Shown here: positions 1 through 7,704 of the stretch, one piece after another
Layout of the letters: the number at the start of each line of letters is the position of its first letter
Position numbering within the stretch: the stretch's first letter is position 1
Assembly (NCBI GenBank): GCA_046262015.1
Contig: JBHENN010000001.1
Coordinates: 1-36,406 of the forward strand
Direction: 5' to 3'
Length of the DNA stretch: 36,406 nt
Source: JBHENN01 sp046262015
GTDB lineage: Bacteria; Actinomycetota; CADDZG01; WHSQ01
Notes under the pieces: generated by a model
The model's input: the letters and a program-made list of their open reading frames with translations, nothing else
Databases searched by the model: none
Told to the model about the DNA's origin: nothing
Program-made: the position numbers and the translations under genes

Positions 1-130
1 CTACACCCCCGCCGGTTGGGCCCATGCCGCGGGACGGGCGACCAGAGAGGTCACCCACGGGCCGTGCCACCGGGTCGACGAGCAGAGCGACACCTTCGAG
101 ATCGAGCGTCTGCTGAGGGTCCTCCCGTAA
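1..130 (+). CDS. C-terminal fragment of an unknown protein
   Basis: The open frame enters from the left edge (codons begin at base 2) and ends at the TAA at 128-130. This leaves 42 residues, beginning YTPAGWAHAAGRA and ending FEIERLLRVLP. The frame is judged real because a strong intrinsic terminator follows 14 bases after the stop, and because the other two forward frames read as low-complexity Arg/Pro/Gly-rich sequence. Too little is present to assign a family. Confidence 0.55.
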   Translation, partial: YTPAGWAHAAGRATREVTHGPCHRVDEQSDTFEIERLLRVLP

Positions 131-144
131 CCCAGAGGCAGCCA

Positions 145-180
145 GGAAGCGGGGGCCATCCGGCCCCCGCTTCCGCTTTT
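145..180 (+). terminator. Intrinsic terminator with a 13-bp perfect stem
   Basis: GGAAGCGGGGGCC (145-157) is followed by the 4-base loop ATCC and the exact complement at 162-174, then GCTTTT. This GC-rich hairpin with a short T tract lies 14 bases after the first stop codon. It separates the upstream gene from the MogA/MoaB gene starting at 204. Confidence 0.85.
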
Positions 181-203
181 CCGAAGAGCCTTACTGTGGG
201 ACG

Positions 204-686
204 GTGGCGAGCGCGGTGGTCATCACGGTCAGCGACCGGGTGACGTGCGGCGAGGCAGCCGACGCTTCCGGCCCGGCGGTGGAAGCCATCCTGGCGGTCG
301 CCGGGATCGATGTCGTGCGACGCCTCGTCGTAGCGGACGACCTCGACGAGATCGCCCGCAGCCTGGAGTCCTCCGCAGGCGACGCGGTGGACCTCGTCGT
401 AACGACCGGAGGCACGGGGTTCGCTCCCCGGGATGTCACTCCGGAGGCGACCGCGCGGGTCGTAGAGCGCGACGCCCCCGGGCTCCCCGAGCTGATGCGC
501 AGCGCAGGGCTGCGGCACACCCCCCATGCCGCTCTCTCCCGAGCGCGGGCGGGGATCCGGGGTCGCACCCTGATCGTGAACCTTCCCGGCAGCCCCGCAG
601 CCGTGCGCGAGAGCCTCGACGCGCTGGTCCCCGTTCTGCCGCACGCGCTGGCACTCCTCGCCGGAGAGACCTCCCATGGTCCGTGA
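204..686 (+). CDS. Molybdopterin biosynthesis protein, MogA/MoaB family
   Basis: A 160-residue protein of the MoCF_biosynth fold, the usual size of stand-alone MogA/MoaB. Members adenylylate molybdopterin before molybdenum insertion. Family motifs are clear: TTGGTG at residues 67-72, RDVTPEA at 76-82 and NLPGSP at 126-131. The GTG start at 204 gives MASAVVITVSDR, which fits the family N-terminus; no strong ribosome binding site is visible. The gene is the first after the terminator at 145-180 and no other cofactor gene is adjacent. MogA cannot be separated from MoaB by eye, so no symbol is given. Confidence 0.9.
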   Translation: MASAVVITVSDRVTCGEAADASGPAVEAILAVAGIDVVRRLVVADDLDEIARSLESSAGDAVDLVVTTGGTGFAPRDVTPEATARVVERDAPGLPELMRSAGLRHTPHAALSRARAGIRGRTLIVNLPGSPAAVRESLDALVPVLPHALALLAGETSHGP

Positions 687-701
687 CGGCTCGCGGCGCG
701 A

Positions 702-726
702 CCGGCCGCGAAGTATGGTCGGCCGG
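702..726 (+). repeat. Inverted repeat upstream of the MIP channel gene
   Basis: CCGGCCG (702-708) and CGGCCGG (720-726) form a perfect 7-bp stem around an 11-base loop. The loop contains TATGGT, which also resembles an actinobacterial -10 box (TAnnnT). It could be a protein-binding dyad, a weak terminator for the preceding gene or a leader hairpin. No T tract follows, so a terminator is not well supported. Confidence 0.35.
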
Positions 727-758
727 CATCCGGTTGAGGACACCGATAGGAGGCAGGG

Positions 759-1766
759 ATGGTCGAGCATCACCTGGAGGTCACCGAACGTGCCGATCTA
801 GCCGACGGGTTCGGCGAAGCGCCCTTGGGCCGGCGGCTTCTCGCTGAGTTCGTAGGAACCCTGCTGTTCGTCGCTATCGGCACCGGCGCGGCCACCGTGC
901 TTGCGGTCGCTCCGCTCAAGGCACTCCAGGGCATCTCGAGCATCCTCGGACCCGACCCCGCCAACCAGAAGGTCTACGGGACCCTGATCGCGACCAGCCC
1001 CGCGGACCTCTTCACCGTCGCGTTCGCGTTCGCCACCGCGCTGGCCTTTCTGGTCTATGCCCTCGGTGGGGTGTCGGGCGCCCACTTCAACCCTGCGGTC
1101 ACGTTCTCGCTCGCGGTGGCTCGCCGCTTCCGCTGGGCGGAGGTGGTCCCTTACTGGATCGTCCAGTGCCTCGGCGGGATCGCCGGCGCGTTCGTCGTCG
1201 CAGGCATCTACGGGAAGACCGGCGCGAGCGTGAACGGGACCGAGGTCCTCTTCGGCGCCACCACGGTGGCTACCGAGACGATCTATCAGGCGATCCTCTC
1301 TGAGGCGTTCATCGCCTTCATCCTCGTGACCGCGATCATGGCGGTCGCGATCGATCCCCGCGCCCCCAAGGGATGGTCGGGGCTGATCATCGGACTCGCG
1401 CTGGGCGGAGGCATCCTGGTGACCGCATCGGCGACCGGCGGCTCCGCCAACTTCGCCCGCAGCCTGGGCCCGTTCGTCGCGTCGTTGGTGATCCGTCCTC
1501 CCGGCGCCGACCTCAACATCCCGTGGAGCGACCTGATCGTGTACGCGGTGGGGCCGGCGATCGGTGCGGCGGCCGCGGCCCTCGTCTACGAGAGCGTCAC
1601 CGGGCTCGAGCGTTTCTCACCCGCCCCGGGCCCTGGGGCTGCGACCGGCGAGCACGAAGAGCAGCACCTCGACGAGGCCGACGTCGTGGCGGACGAGGCG
1701 CCGATCGAGCCTCCTCCGGCAGCGACCGCGCCGGACGAAGAGACCGATCCGCGCCCCTACCCCTAG
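759..1766 (+). CDS. MIP family channel (aquaporin/glycerol facilitator type) with altered second NPA
   Basis: A 335-residue membrane channel of the major intrinsic protein family, expected to pass water or small neutral solutes. The first half-pore motif is intact (HFNPAVTF, NPA at 111-113). In the second, the usual NPA reads N231-F232-A233, followed by the conserved selectivity-filter Arg234 (NFARSLGP). An insertion of about 25 residues after the first membrane segment (residues 52-80) and an acidic, Pro/Ala-rich cytoplasmic-type tail from about residue 288 make it longer than the usual 230-280 residues. AGGAGG at 748-753 sits 5 bases before the ATG and fixes the start. Substrate cannot be predicted because loop E is non-canonical. 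Confidence 0.9.
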   Translation: MVEHHLEVTERADLADGFGEAPLGRRLLAEFVGTLLFVAIGTGAATVLAVAPLKALQGISSILGPDPANQKVYGTLIATSPADLFTVAFAFATALAFLVYALGGVSGAHFNPAVTFSLAVARRFRWAEVVPYWIVQCLGGIAGAFVVAGIYGKTGASVNGTEVLFGATTVATETIYQAILSEAFIAFILVTAIMAVAIDPRAPKGWSGLIIGLALGGGILVTASATGGSANFARSLGPFVASLVIRPPGADLNIPWSDLIVYAVGPAIGAAAAALVYESVTGLERFSPAPGPGAATGEHEEQHLDEADVVADEAPIEPPPAATAPDEETDPRPYP

Positions 1767-1784
1767 GAGCCGGCACGCCGCCTG

Positions 1785-2306
1785 TTAGCCCGAACCTTGC
1801 TCGATCTGGGCGAGGAGGGTCTTGCTGAAGGCCTCGAGGTCGTCGGGCTTGCGCGACGTGATGAGGTTGCCGTCCTCGACGACCTCCTGGTCGACCCAGC
1901 TGGCTCCCGCGTTGACCAGGTCGGTCTTGATCCTGGGCGACGACGTCACCGTCTTGCCGGCCAGCACGCCGGCCTCGGCGAGCATCCAGCCGGCGTGGCA
2001 GATGGCCGCGACGGGCTTGCCCGACTCGGTGAGGGTCCGGGTGAGCTCGACCATGCCGTCATCGGTGCGGATCAGGTCCGGCGAGTAGCCGCCGGGGATC
2101 ACCAGCGCGTCGAAGTCGCCAGGTGAGACGTCTCCGATCGAGACGTCCGTCGTGAACGTCTCCTTCTCCTTCTTACCGGTCAGCTGCTTGCCTGCCTCGA
2201 GCCCCACGATGACCGCCTCGTGGCCGGCCTCGCGGACGCGGTCATAGGGGACGCGCAGCTCGGAGTCTTCGAACAGCTCGTCGACGATGAATGCCACTTT
2301 GGCCAT
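1785..2306 (-). CDS. DJ-1/PfpI family protein (protease/deglycase-like)
   Basis: 173 residues, the normal length for bacterial PfpI/YhbO-type proteins, which are linked to stress protection through glyoxalase, deglycase or peptidase activity. The active-site set is present: Glu13 in LFEDSEL, the nucleophile elbow AICHAGW with Cys103-His104, and the IPGGYSPD loop at 70-77. The ATG at 2306 is chosen because AAGGAGG lies just upstream on the minus strand and because the upstream reading is not conserved-looking. It converges on the MIP channel gene (19 bases between stops) and is divergent from the LigD-type polymerase gene. Confidence 0.9.
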   Translation of the reverse strand: MAKVAFIVDELFEDSELRVPYDRVREAGHEAVIVGLEAGKQLTGKKEKETFTTDVSIGDVSPGDFDALVIPGGYSPDLIRTDDGMVELTRTLTESGKPVAAICHAGWMLAEAGVLAGKTVTSSPRIKTDLVNAGASWVDQEVVEDGNLITSRKPDDLEAFSKTLLAQIEQGSG

Positions 2307-2354
2307 GGGGCCTCCTTGGTCGATCGCACTGGGTTCCATGTTTATGTACCCGCC

Positions 2355-3347
2355 ATGGGCCGCATCACCACCCTCTCCTTCCCGGCCGAGCTGCCCCTGG
2401 AGCGACGCGGCGGGCACTGGTACGGAAGGGCGGGCGAGCGTGAGCTGCGCTTATCGAACCTCGACAAGGTCTACTGGCCCGAGGAGGGCTACACCAAGGG
2501 CGACCTTTTGACCTACTACTTCAACGTCTCGCCCTGGATGCTCCCCCACCTGCACGACCGCCCGTTGACGATGAAACGCATGCCGGACGGGGTCGTCGGC
2601 CCGTACTTCTACGAGAAGAACGCGCCGTCACACAAGCCGGCGTGGGTGCCGACCATCCCCGTGCGCGCGGAGAGCGAGAACAAGACGATCAACTTCCTCA
2701 CCGTCCATGACGTGACCCACATGCTGTGGATCGCGAACCTCGGATGCATCGAGTTCCACCCACTGCACGCGCGCGGCCGGGACCAGAAGAGGCCGACCTA
2801 CGCGTTCTTCGACCTCGACCCGTTCCCGCCGGCTGCCTACGACGAGGTCAAGCACGTGGCGCTGCTGATAAAGCTGCTCCTGGACAAGCTCGATCTCCCC
2901 TCGTACCCCAAGACGTCCGGAGCCACCGGTATGCAGATCATGATCCCGCTCGACGGCACGACCGACTACGACCACGTGCGCGGCTTCGTCGGGGCCCTGT
3001 CCGATCTGGTGCACGAGGCCGATCCCGAGACGACGACGCTGGAGTGGGAGGTCAAGAAGCGCACCGGCAAGGTCTTCCTCGACGTCAACATGAACCGGGA
3101 GGGCGCCAACATCGCCGCCGCCTACTCGGTCCGTCCCGAGTGGGGCGCGACCGTCTCGGCGCCCTTCACATGGGACGAGATCGACGACGTCAACCCTGCG
3201 AGCTACTCGATGGCGACGATCTTCGATCGACTCCTCGAGGTCGGGGACCCGTTCCTGCCCGTGGCGGAGGGCCCCGGCGTCTCCCTGGCCGCAGCGATAG
3301 AGGCGCTGGACGCCAAGCCGCGCAAGGCAAGGGAGTTCAAACGATGA
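2355..3347 (+). CDS. Stand-alone LigD-type polymerase/primase domain protein (NHEJ PolDom)
   Basis: 330 residues corresponding to the archaeo-eukaryotic primase-like polymerase domain of LigD, which adds nucleotides at broken ends during bacterial non-homologous end joining. The metal-binding Asp pair is in FFDLDP (Asp153, Asp155) and the third acidic residue is Asp243 in KVFLDVNMN. The nucleotide-binding motif reads KTSGATGMQ (186-194). The Lys of the common SG(x)KG form is Thr191, a variant I believe occurs in divergent PolDoms. The ATG at 2355 starts just before the folded region. The gene precedes a DUF72 protein and the ligase half of LigD, so polymerase and ligase functions are split into separate genes. 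Confidence 0.9.
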   Translation: MGRITTLSFPAELPLERRGGHWYGRAGERELRLSNLDKVYWPEEGYTKGDLLTYYFNVSPWMLPHLHDRPLTMKRMPDGVVGPYFYEKNAPSHKPAWVPTIPVRAESENKTINFLTVHDVTHMLWIANLGCIEFHPLHARGRDQKRPTYAFFDLDPFPPAAYDEVKHVALLIKLLLDKLDLPSYPKTSGATGMQIMIPLDGTTDYDHVRGFVGALSDLVHEADPETTTLEWEVKKRTGKVFLDVNMNREGANIAAAYSVRPEWGATVSAPFTWDEIDDVNPASYSMATIFDRLLEVGDPFLPVAEGPGVSLAAAIEALDAKPRKAREFKR

Positions 3348-3432
3348 CCGACCGACATATGCCTCGTCAAGCGAAGACAGGATCGAGAGGGCGATAAGTC
3401 TGGCTGCGTGTCACTGGACTAGCCTTTGAATC

Positions 3433-4164
3433 ATGGCTCTTTACGTCGGGACCTCCGGGTGGGCTTACACGGAGTGGAAGCCGGACTTCTATCCGGCGAA
3501 CCTTCCGGCCACGCGCTTCCTCGAGCATTACGCGACGAAGTTGACGACGGTCGAGGTCAACGCGACCTATCACCGGCGACAGGCCGAGTCGACGCTGAAG
3601 AGCTGGGTAGGGTCCGTGCCCGACGACTTCCGTTTCGTCGTGAAGGGCCACCGCGCGATCACGCCACGCGCCCAGAACGGGGCGTTGCTGAAGGAGTTCC
3701 TCTCGGACATGCAGGCGCTGGCCCCCCACCTCTCGGCCCTCTTCTTCCAGTTCCCGGTGAAGCGCGCCGGGAACGAGGGCGGCTTCGAGAGCTTCCTGGC
3801 CAACCTTCAGACAGCGGTGCCGGCGGCGTTCGATCTCAAGCACCCGTCCTGGCACACACCCGACATCGAAGAGCGGGTCGCGCGGGCCGGAGGAACGCTG
3901 TGTCTCTCCGACCGAGAGGGGAAGGCACCCGATGCTCTGCCGGCCGGGGCCATCGGCTACGTCCGGCTAAGGGGCGGCACCTACTCGCCGGAGGAGCGGG
4001 CGAAGTGGAGGTCGTTGCTCGAGACCGAAGCGGCCCAGCGAGACGTCTACGTGTTCGTGAAGCACGACGAAGGACCGGGCGACGAGTTCACGGGTGTGGG
4101 CCTGGCGCAGTGGCTCGCCGGCGCCCCGACCGGAGGTGTGTCGCGGCGCGCCTCGGGGTGCTAG
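3433..4164 (+). CDS. DUF72 domain protein (YecE-like)
   Basis: 243 residues, the expected length for DUF72. Diagnostic segments are GTSGWAYTEWKPDFYP (residues 6-21), EVNATYHR (41-48), VVKGHRAIT and the C-terminal YVFVKHDEG. DUF72 has a TIM-barrel-like fold and no established biochemical role. Here it lies between the two LigD-derived genes, which suggests, without proving, a link to DNA end joining. An 85-base gap separates it from the polymerase gene and no clear ribosome binding site precedes the ATG. Confidence 0.9.
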   Translation: MALYVGTSGWAYTEWKPDFYPANLPATRFLEHYATKLTTVEVNATYHRRQAESTLKSWVGSVPDDFRFVVKGHRAITPRAQNGALLKEFLSDMQALAPHLSALFFQFPVKRAGNEGGFESFLANLQTAVPAAFDLKHPSWHTPDIEERVARAGGTLCLSDREGKAPDALPAGAIGYVRLRGGTYSPEERAKWRSLLETEAAQRDVYVFVKHDEGPGDEFTGVGLAQWLAGAPTGGVSRRASGC

Positions 4165-4209
4165 ACAGGAGACCGGCGACGCGCGCCGAGCGCTGACGGA
4201 GAGACGGCG

Positions 4210-5721
4210 ATGCCACGAGGAAAGACGTATTCCGAGAAGCGATCGTTCGACGCGACCCCCGAGCCGGCCGCGCGATTCAAGGGGGACGTCGACCCCGGCC
4301 GCGCGCGACCCGGCGAGACCTTCGTGATCCACCAACACCACGCGACCCGGCTGCACTTCGACCTCCGCCTCGAGATGATGAACGGCAAGACGCCCGTCCT
4401 GGTGTCGTGGGCCGTCCCCAAGAACCTGCCCCAGAGACCCGGGGTGGCGAGCCTCGCGGTGCACGTCGAGGACCATCCCTTCGAATACGGGTCCTTCTCC
4501 GGGACGATCCCAAAGGGGAACTACGGCGCCGGTGAGGTCCGGATCTTCGATCGGGGAACCTACGAGGTGCTGGAGCAGGCCGAGGGCAAGCTGACCTTCC
4601 GGCTGCGCGGCGACCGCCTGCGCGGGGTGTGGCACATCTTCAGACCCACCTCCAAGAGCGACGCCGGCAAGGACGACTGGCTCGTGCGCCTCAAACAGCA
4701 GGAGCGCCCCGATCCCGAACCGCTGCCGCCACCGCTCCCGATGATGGCGACGCTGATCGAGGAGCCCTTCGACGACGACGGTTGGATCTTCGAGCCGAAA
4801 TGGGACGGGATACGCGCGCTCGCGACCTGCACGGACGCGACCCTGCTGCTGTCGCGCAACCAGAACGACATCAGCGCGACCTACCCCGAGCTGGCACGAC
4901 TCCACGAGCGCCTCGTCGCACTGGACGCGATCGTCGATGGCGAGATAGTGGCGATGGAAAGCGGACGGCCGTCGTTCGAGCAGCTGCAGAACCGCATCAA
5001 CCTGCAAGAAGCTCGGGCGATCGAGCGCGCCGTCAAGCTGATACCGGTCACCTACATCGCGTTCGACCTCCTGTACCTCGATGGACGCTCGGTGATCGGC
5101 GAGTCGGTTGAAGAGCGCAAGCGTCTGTTGGAAGAGCTGGTCATACCCAACGAGCGCATCCAGGTTTCGCCCCACGTCCGAGGCGATGGCAAGTCGTTGT
5201 TCGACATCGCGTGCGAGAGCAAGCTCGAAGGGATCGTCGCCAAGAAGCTCGGCTGTCCCTACCGTCCGGGCAAGCGGGGGCGAGAGTGGCTCAAGGTCAA
5301 GACCACGTACGAGGCCGATGTCGTGATCGGCGGATGGTCACGCGGGGAGGGGTCGCGCCGCGGCACCTTCGGCGCATTGCTCGTCGGCGCCTACGGCGAG
5401 GACGGGCTGCGCTTCGTCGGCTCGGTCGGCACCGGCTTCACAGACAGGGTGCTGGAGGCCCTGATGCCCCGGCTGCAGGAGGTCCGCTCCGACACGTGTC
5501 CGTTCATCGAAGGCCCGAAAGGGCTGAGCGCCGGCAGGTTCGGCAAGCCGATCCGGGATCCGTGCTGGACCCGGCCCGAGCTCGTGTGCACGGTCGAGTT
5601 CCGCGAACTGACTTCGGCGGGCAAGCTGCGCGCCCCCTCGTTCAAGGGGCTGAGACCGGACAACGATCCGCAGGCATGTCTGTTCGACGAGCTCGTCGCG
5701 CAAGGCTTCAAGCGCGGGTGA
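4210..5721 (+). CDS. ligD: ATP-dependent DNA ligase LigD, phosphoesterase-ligase fusion without the polymerase domain
   Basis: 503 residues in two parts. Residues about 35-160 are the 3'-phosphoesterase domain: HQHHATRLHFD (41-51), SWAVPKN (66-72), VEDHP with His89, and GTIPKGNYGAG (98-108). After a Pro-rich linker (167-177) comes the ATP-dependent ligase, with the adenylated Lys197 in EPKWDGIR and later motifs EGIVAKK and EWLKVK, followed by an OB-fold C-terminus. Its job is end cleaning and sealing in bacterial NHEJ. The polymerase domain is encoded separately at 2355-3347. GGAGAG about 5 bases before the ATG supports the start. Ku is not in this window. Confidence 0.95.
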   Translation: MPRGKTYSEKRSFDATPEPAARFKGDVDPGRARPGETFVIHQHHATRLHFDLRLEMMNGKTPVLVSWAVPKNLPQRPGVASLAVHVEDHPFEYGSFSGTIPKGNYGAGEVRIFDRGTYEVLEQAEGKLTFRLRGDRLRGVWHIFRPTSKSDAGKDDWLVRLKQQERPDPEPLPPPLPMMATLIEEPFDDDGWIFEPKWDGIRALATCTDATLLLSRNQNDISATYPELARLHERLVALDAIVDGEIVAMESGRPSFEQLQNRINLQEARAIERAVKLIPVTYIAFDLLYLDGRSVIGESVEERKRLLEELVIPNERIQVSPHVRGDGKSLFDIACESKLEGIVAKKLGCPYRPGKRGREWLKVKTTYEADVVIGGWSRGEGSRRGTFGALLVGAYGEDGLRFVGSVGTGFTDRVLEALMPRLQEVRSDTCPFIEGPKGLSAGRFGKPIRDPCWTRPELVCTVEFRELTSAGKLRAPSFKGLRPDNDPQACLFDELVAQGFKRG

Positions 5722-5770
5722 CCGAGCGGAACCGCGCCAAGAAGATCCGGCAAGAAGCCGTAGACCGAGC

Positions 5771-6307
5771 CTAGAGAAGCCTCACCCGCACGTTCGAGTT
5801 CAGCATGAACGTCCGGACATCGGCCCACCCCTCGTACGGGTCGCCGGTTGCGACCACCTCGGTGATGCCCGAGTTGGCGATGAACTTGGCGCAGGTGAAG
5901 CACGGCACCCCGGTGATATAGATGGTCGCGCCTTCGCGCTCTTCCGGTGACGAGTACAGGATCGCGTTGGCCTCCGCATGGATCGCGATGCAGTTGTCGT
6001 GACCCCACCCACTCGGGCTGTCGGCCGCGGCGCGCGGACAGGCTCCCTCGTCGCAGTGGGGATGGCCGGAGGGCGGACCGTTATAGCCGGTCGAACGGAT
6101 GCGGCGGTTCCTCACGATCACCGCGCCGTGCTGGCGGCGCGTGCAGTTGGACCGGGTCGCGGTCTCCCGGGCGATGTTCAGGAAATACCGGTCCCAGTCG
6201 GTCACCCGTTGGGTGTCGATCAAGCGACGAGCGACGCCGATAGCTTCCTCCAAACGCGACTCGATGACGCGATGAACGGGACATGCGCTTTGGGGAAGCG
6301 GGCTCAT
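5771..6307 (-). CDS. dCMP deaminase family protein (ComEB-like)
   Basis: A zinc-dependent deaminase of 178 residues. The catalytic site is visible as HAEANAI (His110, Glu112) and PCFTCAK (Cys136, Cys139). A Cys/His-rich insert between GYNGPPSGHPHC and HDNC matches the additional structural zinc region typical of dCMP deaminases. The likely reaction is dCMP to dUMP, feeding dTMP synthesis. The ATG at 6307 is one choice; a farther ATG at 6334 is possible and the true start is uncertain. The gene is convergent with ligD (49 bases between stops) and divergent from the phosphoesterase gene. Confidence 0.88.
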   Translation of the reverse strand: MSPLPQSACPVHRVIESRLEEAIGVARRLIDTQRVTDWDRYFLNIARETATRSNCTRRQHGAVIVRNRRIRSTGYNGPPSGHPHCDEGACPRAAADSPSGWGHDNCIAIHAEANAILYSSPEEREGATIYITGVPCFTCAKFIANSGITEVVATGDPYEGWADVRTFMLNSNVRVRLL

Positions 6308-6369
6308 TGTCGCCCACGCGGGGAGCCGGCGCAAGGCCCGTCGCGAGGAACCGCAGATATCCTCGCCGC

Positions 6370-7704
6370 GTGCCGGTAGACCTTTCTCAAGAGCTGATCA
6401 CCGACCTCCTCCGGTCGGCCTGGCTGATCGAGCGAGGCCGGGCAGCCGTCTACGGCACATGGGGCGAGCACGAGGGACGGTTCGCCGTCGACGCCGGCCG
6501 GGCCCTGGAGCGGGCGGGCATCGTCGAGCACGCCCTGGGCGAGGCCGGCGGGCGGCCCGATCGCTCGCTGGTCGAGGCGCACGCCGCCTGGCTGCGCTCG
6601 CTGGTGGGCGCGAGACCCGATGAGGTGACGTTCGGGGACCTGTTCGTCGCGCGGCTCGGCAATTGGGTCGAGAGCCACGCGTCCGGGTTCCTGGACGACG
6701 GCGCAGCGGAGATGGAACGCCTCGGGGAAGAGGAACGGGCGATCCTCCGCTTCCCGACCTCGCTGCCCGAGCCCCCCCGCTTCGAGCGACTGCCCGAGGC
6801 CGGGGTCGAGCCCCCGGGGACGGTGCGATTCCGGTTCGGGATCCTCGCCGATCTCCACATCGGATCGCCCACCGGCGAGGTTATGGCGCGCGCCGCGATA
6901 GAAGACCTCAACCGCGAGGACGTGGACCTCGTCGTCCAGCTCGGCGACATCACCGACCACGGCGAGTCCTCCGAGTTCGAGAGAGCCCTTCAGATCCTCG
7001 GGGAGCTCGAGCCCACGCTGATCACGATGATGGGGAACCACGACGTCTATTCCATGGGCGAGGAGCGCATCTCGGGCCGCGAGTACTACTCGTCGTCGTT
7101 CGGGCGGGAGGCGGACGGGGTCCTGCTCGAGCACAAGGGACTGCGGTTCGCGGTGCTGGACTCGGTAGAGCACGCGGCGGCCCCCTTCGCGCCCTACGAC
7201 CTCGTCGCCGGGACGTTCGTCGAGGGACGCGGAGGCGCCATAGTGCGAGGCTCGTTGAGCGAGCCGCAGCACGAGATACTCGCCGAGGTCGCCACGCCCG
7301 GCGCGCCGCCGGCGTTCGTCTTCCTGCACCACCCACCACAGCCGTTCACGAGCTTTCCGCCGATCATCTTTGGGCTGCGTGATGTCGATTCGGGGCGCAT
7401 CCACGCCACCGCGGACTCCGGGAACGTGTGGGGCGTCTTCGCGGGCCATACGCACCGCAACGCGCGCACAAGGGAATTCGACGGGGTGCCTGCGCAGGAG
7501 GTCGCTATGCCGCGGGACTATCCGTTCGGGTATGCGGTCGTCGACGTCACCGACAGAGGCTACGCGTACAGGTTCGTGCAGCTGTCGAACGACGACCTGT
7601 TGCGCGACGCCTACGAACGGGCCGGCACGATCCACCGGCGCTACGGCCGGGGCTCGGACGCCGAGCGCGCGTTCGCCTGGACCTCCGCGGAGCGAACCGC
7701 TTAG
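6370..7704 (+). CDS. Calcineurin-like metallophosphoesterase with helical N-terminal extension
   Basis: 444 residues from the GTG at 6370. Residues about 155-440 are a metallophosphoesterase: DLHIG (Asp161, His163), LGDITDHG (Asp193), GNHD (222-225), LHHPP and GHTH. Residues 1-130 form a separate, predicted mostly helical domain with several Glu and His residues, loosely like ferritin-like bundles, which I cannot name. An ATG at 6283 would add 29 Arg/Gly-rich residues and overlap the opposite deaminase gene, so the GTG is preferred, although no good ribosome binding site is seen for either. The stop overlaps the stop of the converging SDR gene by 3 bases. Substrate unknown. Confidence 0.85.
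   Translation: MPVDLSQELITDLLRSAWLIERGRAAVYGTWGEHEGRFAVDAGRALERAGIVEHALGEAGGRPDRSLVEAHAAWLRSLVGARPDEVTFGDLFVARLGNWVESHASGFLDDGAAEMERLGEEERAILRFPTSLPEPPRFERLPEAGVEPPGTVRFRFGILADLHIGSPTGEVMARAAIEDLNREDVDLVVQLGDITDHGESSEFERALQILGELEPTLITMMGNHDVYSMGEERISGREYYSSSFGREADGVLLEHKGLRFAVLDSVEHAAAPFAPYDLVAGTFVEGRGGAIVRGSLSEPQHEILAEVATPGAPPAFVFLHHPPQPFTSFPPIIFGLRDVDSGRIHATADSGNVWGVFAGHTHRNARTREFDGVPAQEVAMPRDYPFGYAVVDVTDRGYAYRFVQLSNDDLLRDAYERAGTIHRRYGRGSDAERAFAWTSAERTA

Noticed and set aside
702..726. Terminator for the MogA/MoaB gene
   Set aside because: The stem is only 7 bp, the loop is long and no T tract follows; kept only as an inverted repeat.
2330..2355. GGGTAC on the minus strand before the PfpI gene as a SigB-type promoter
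   Set aside because: The position 15 bases upstream reads GTGGT rather than GGTTT; match too weak.
2355..5721. A ku gene accompanying the LigD functions
   Set aside because: None of the neighbouring reading frames resembles Ku; the 42-residue tail at 1-130 also shows no Ku feature.
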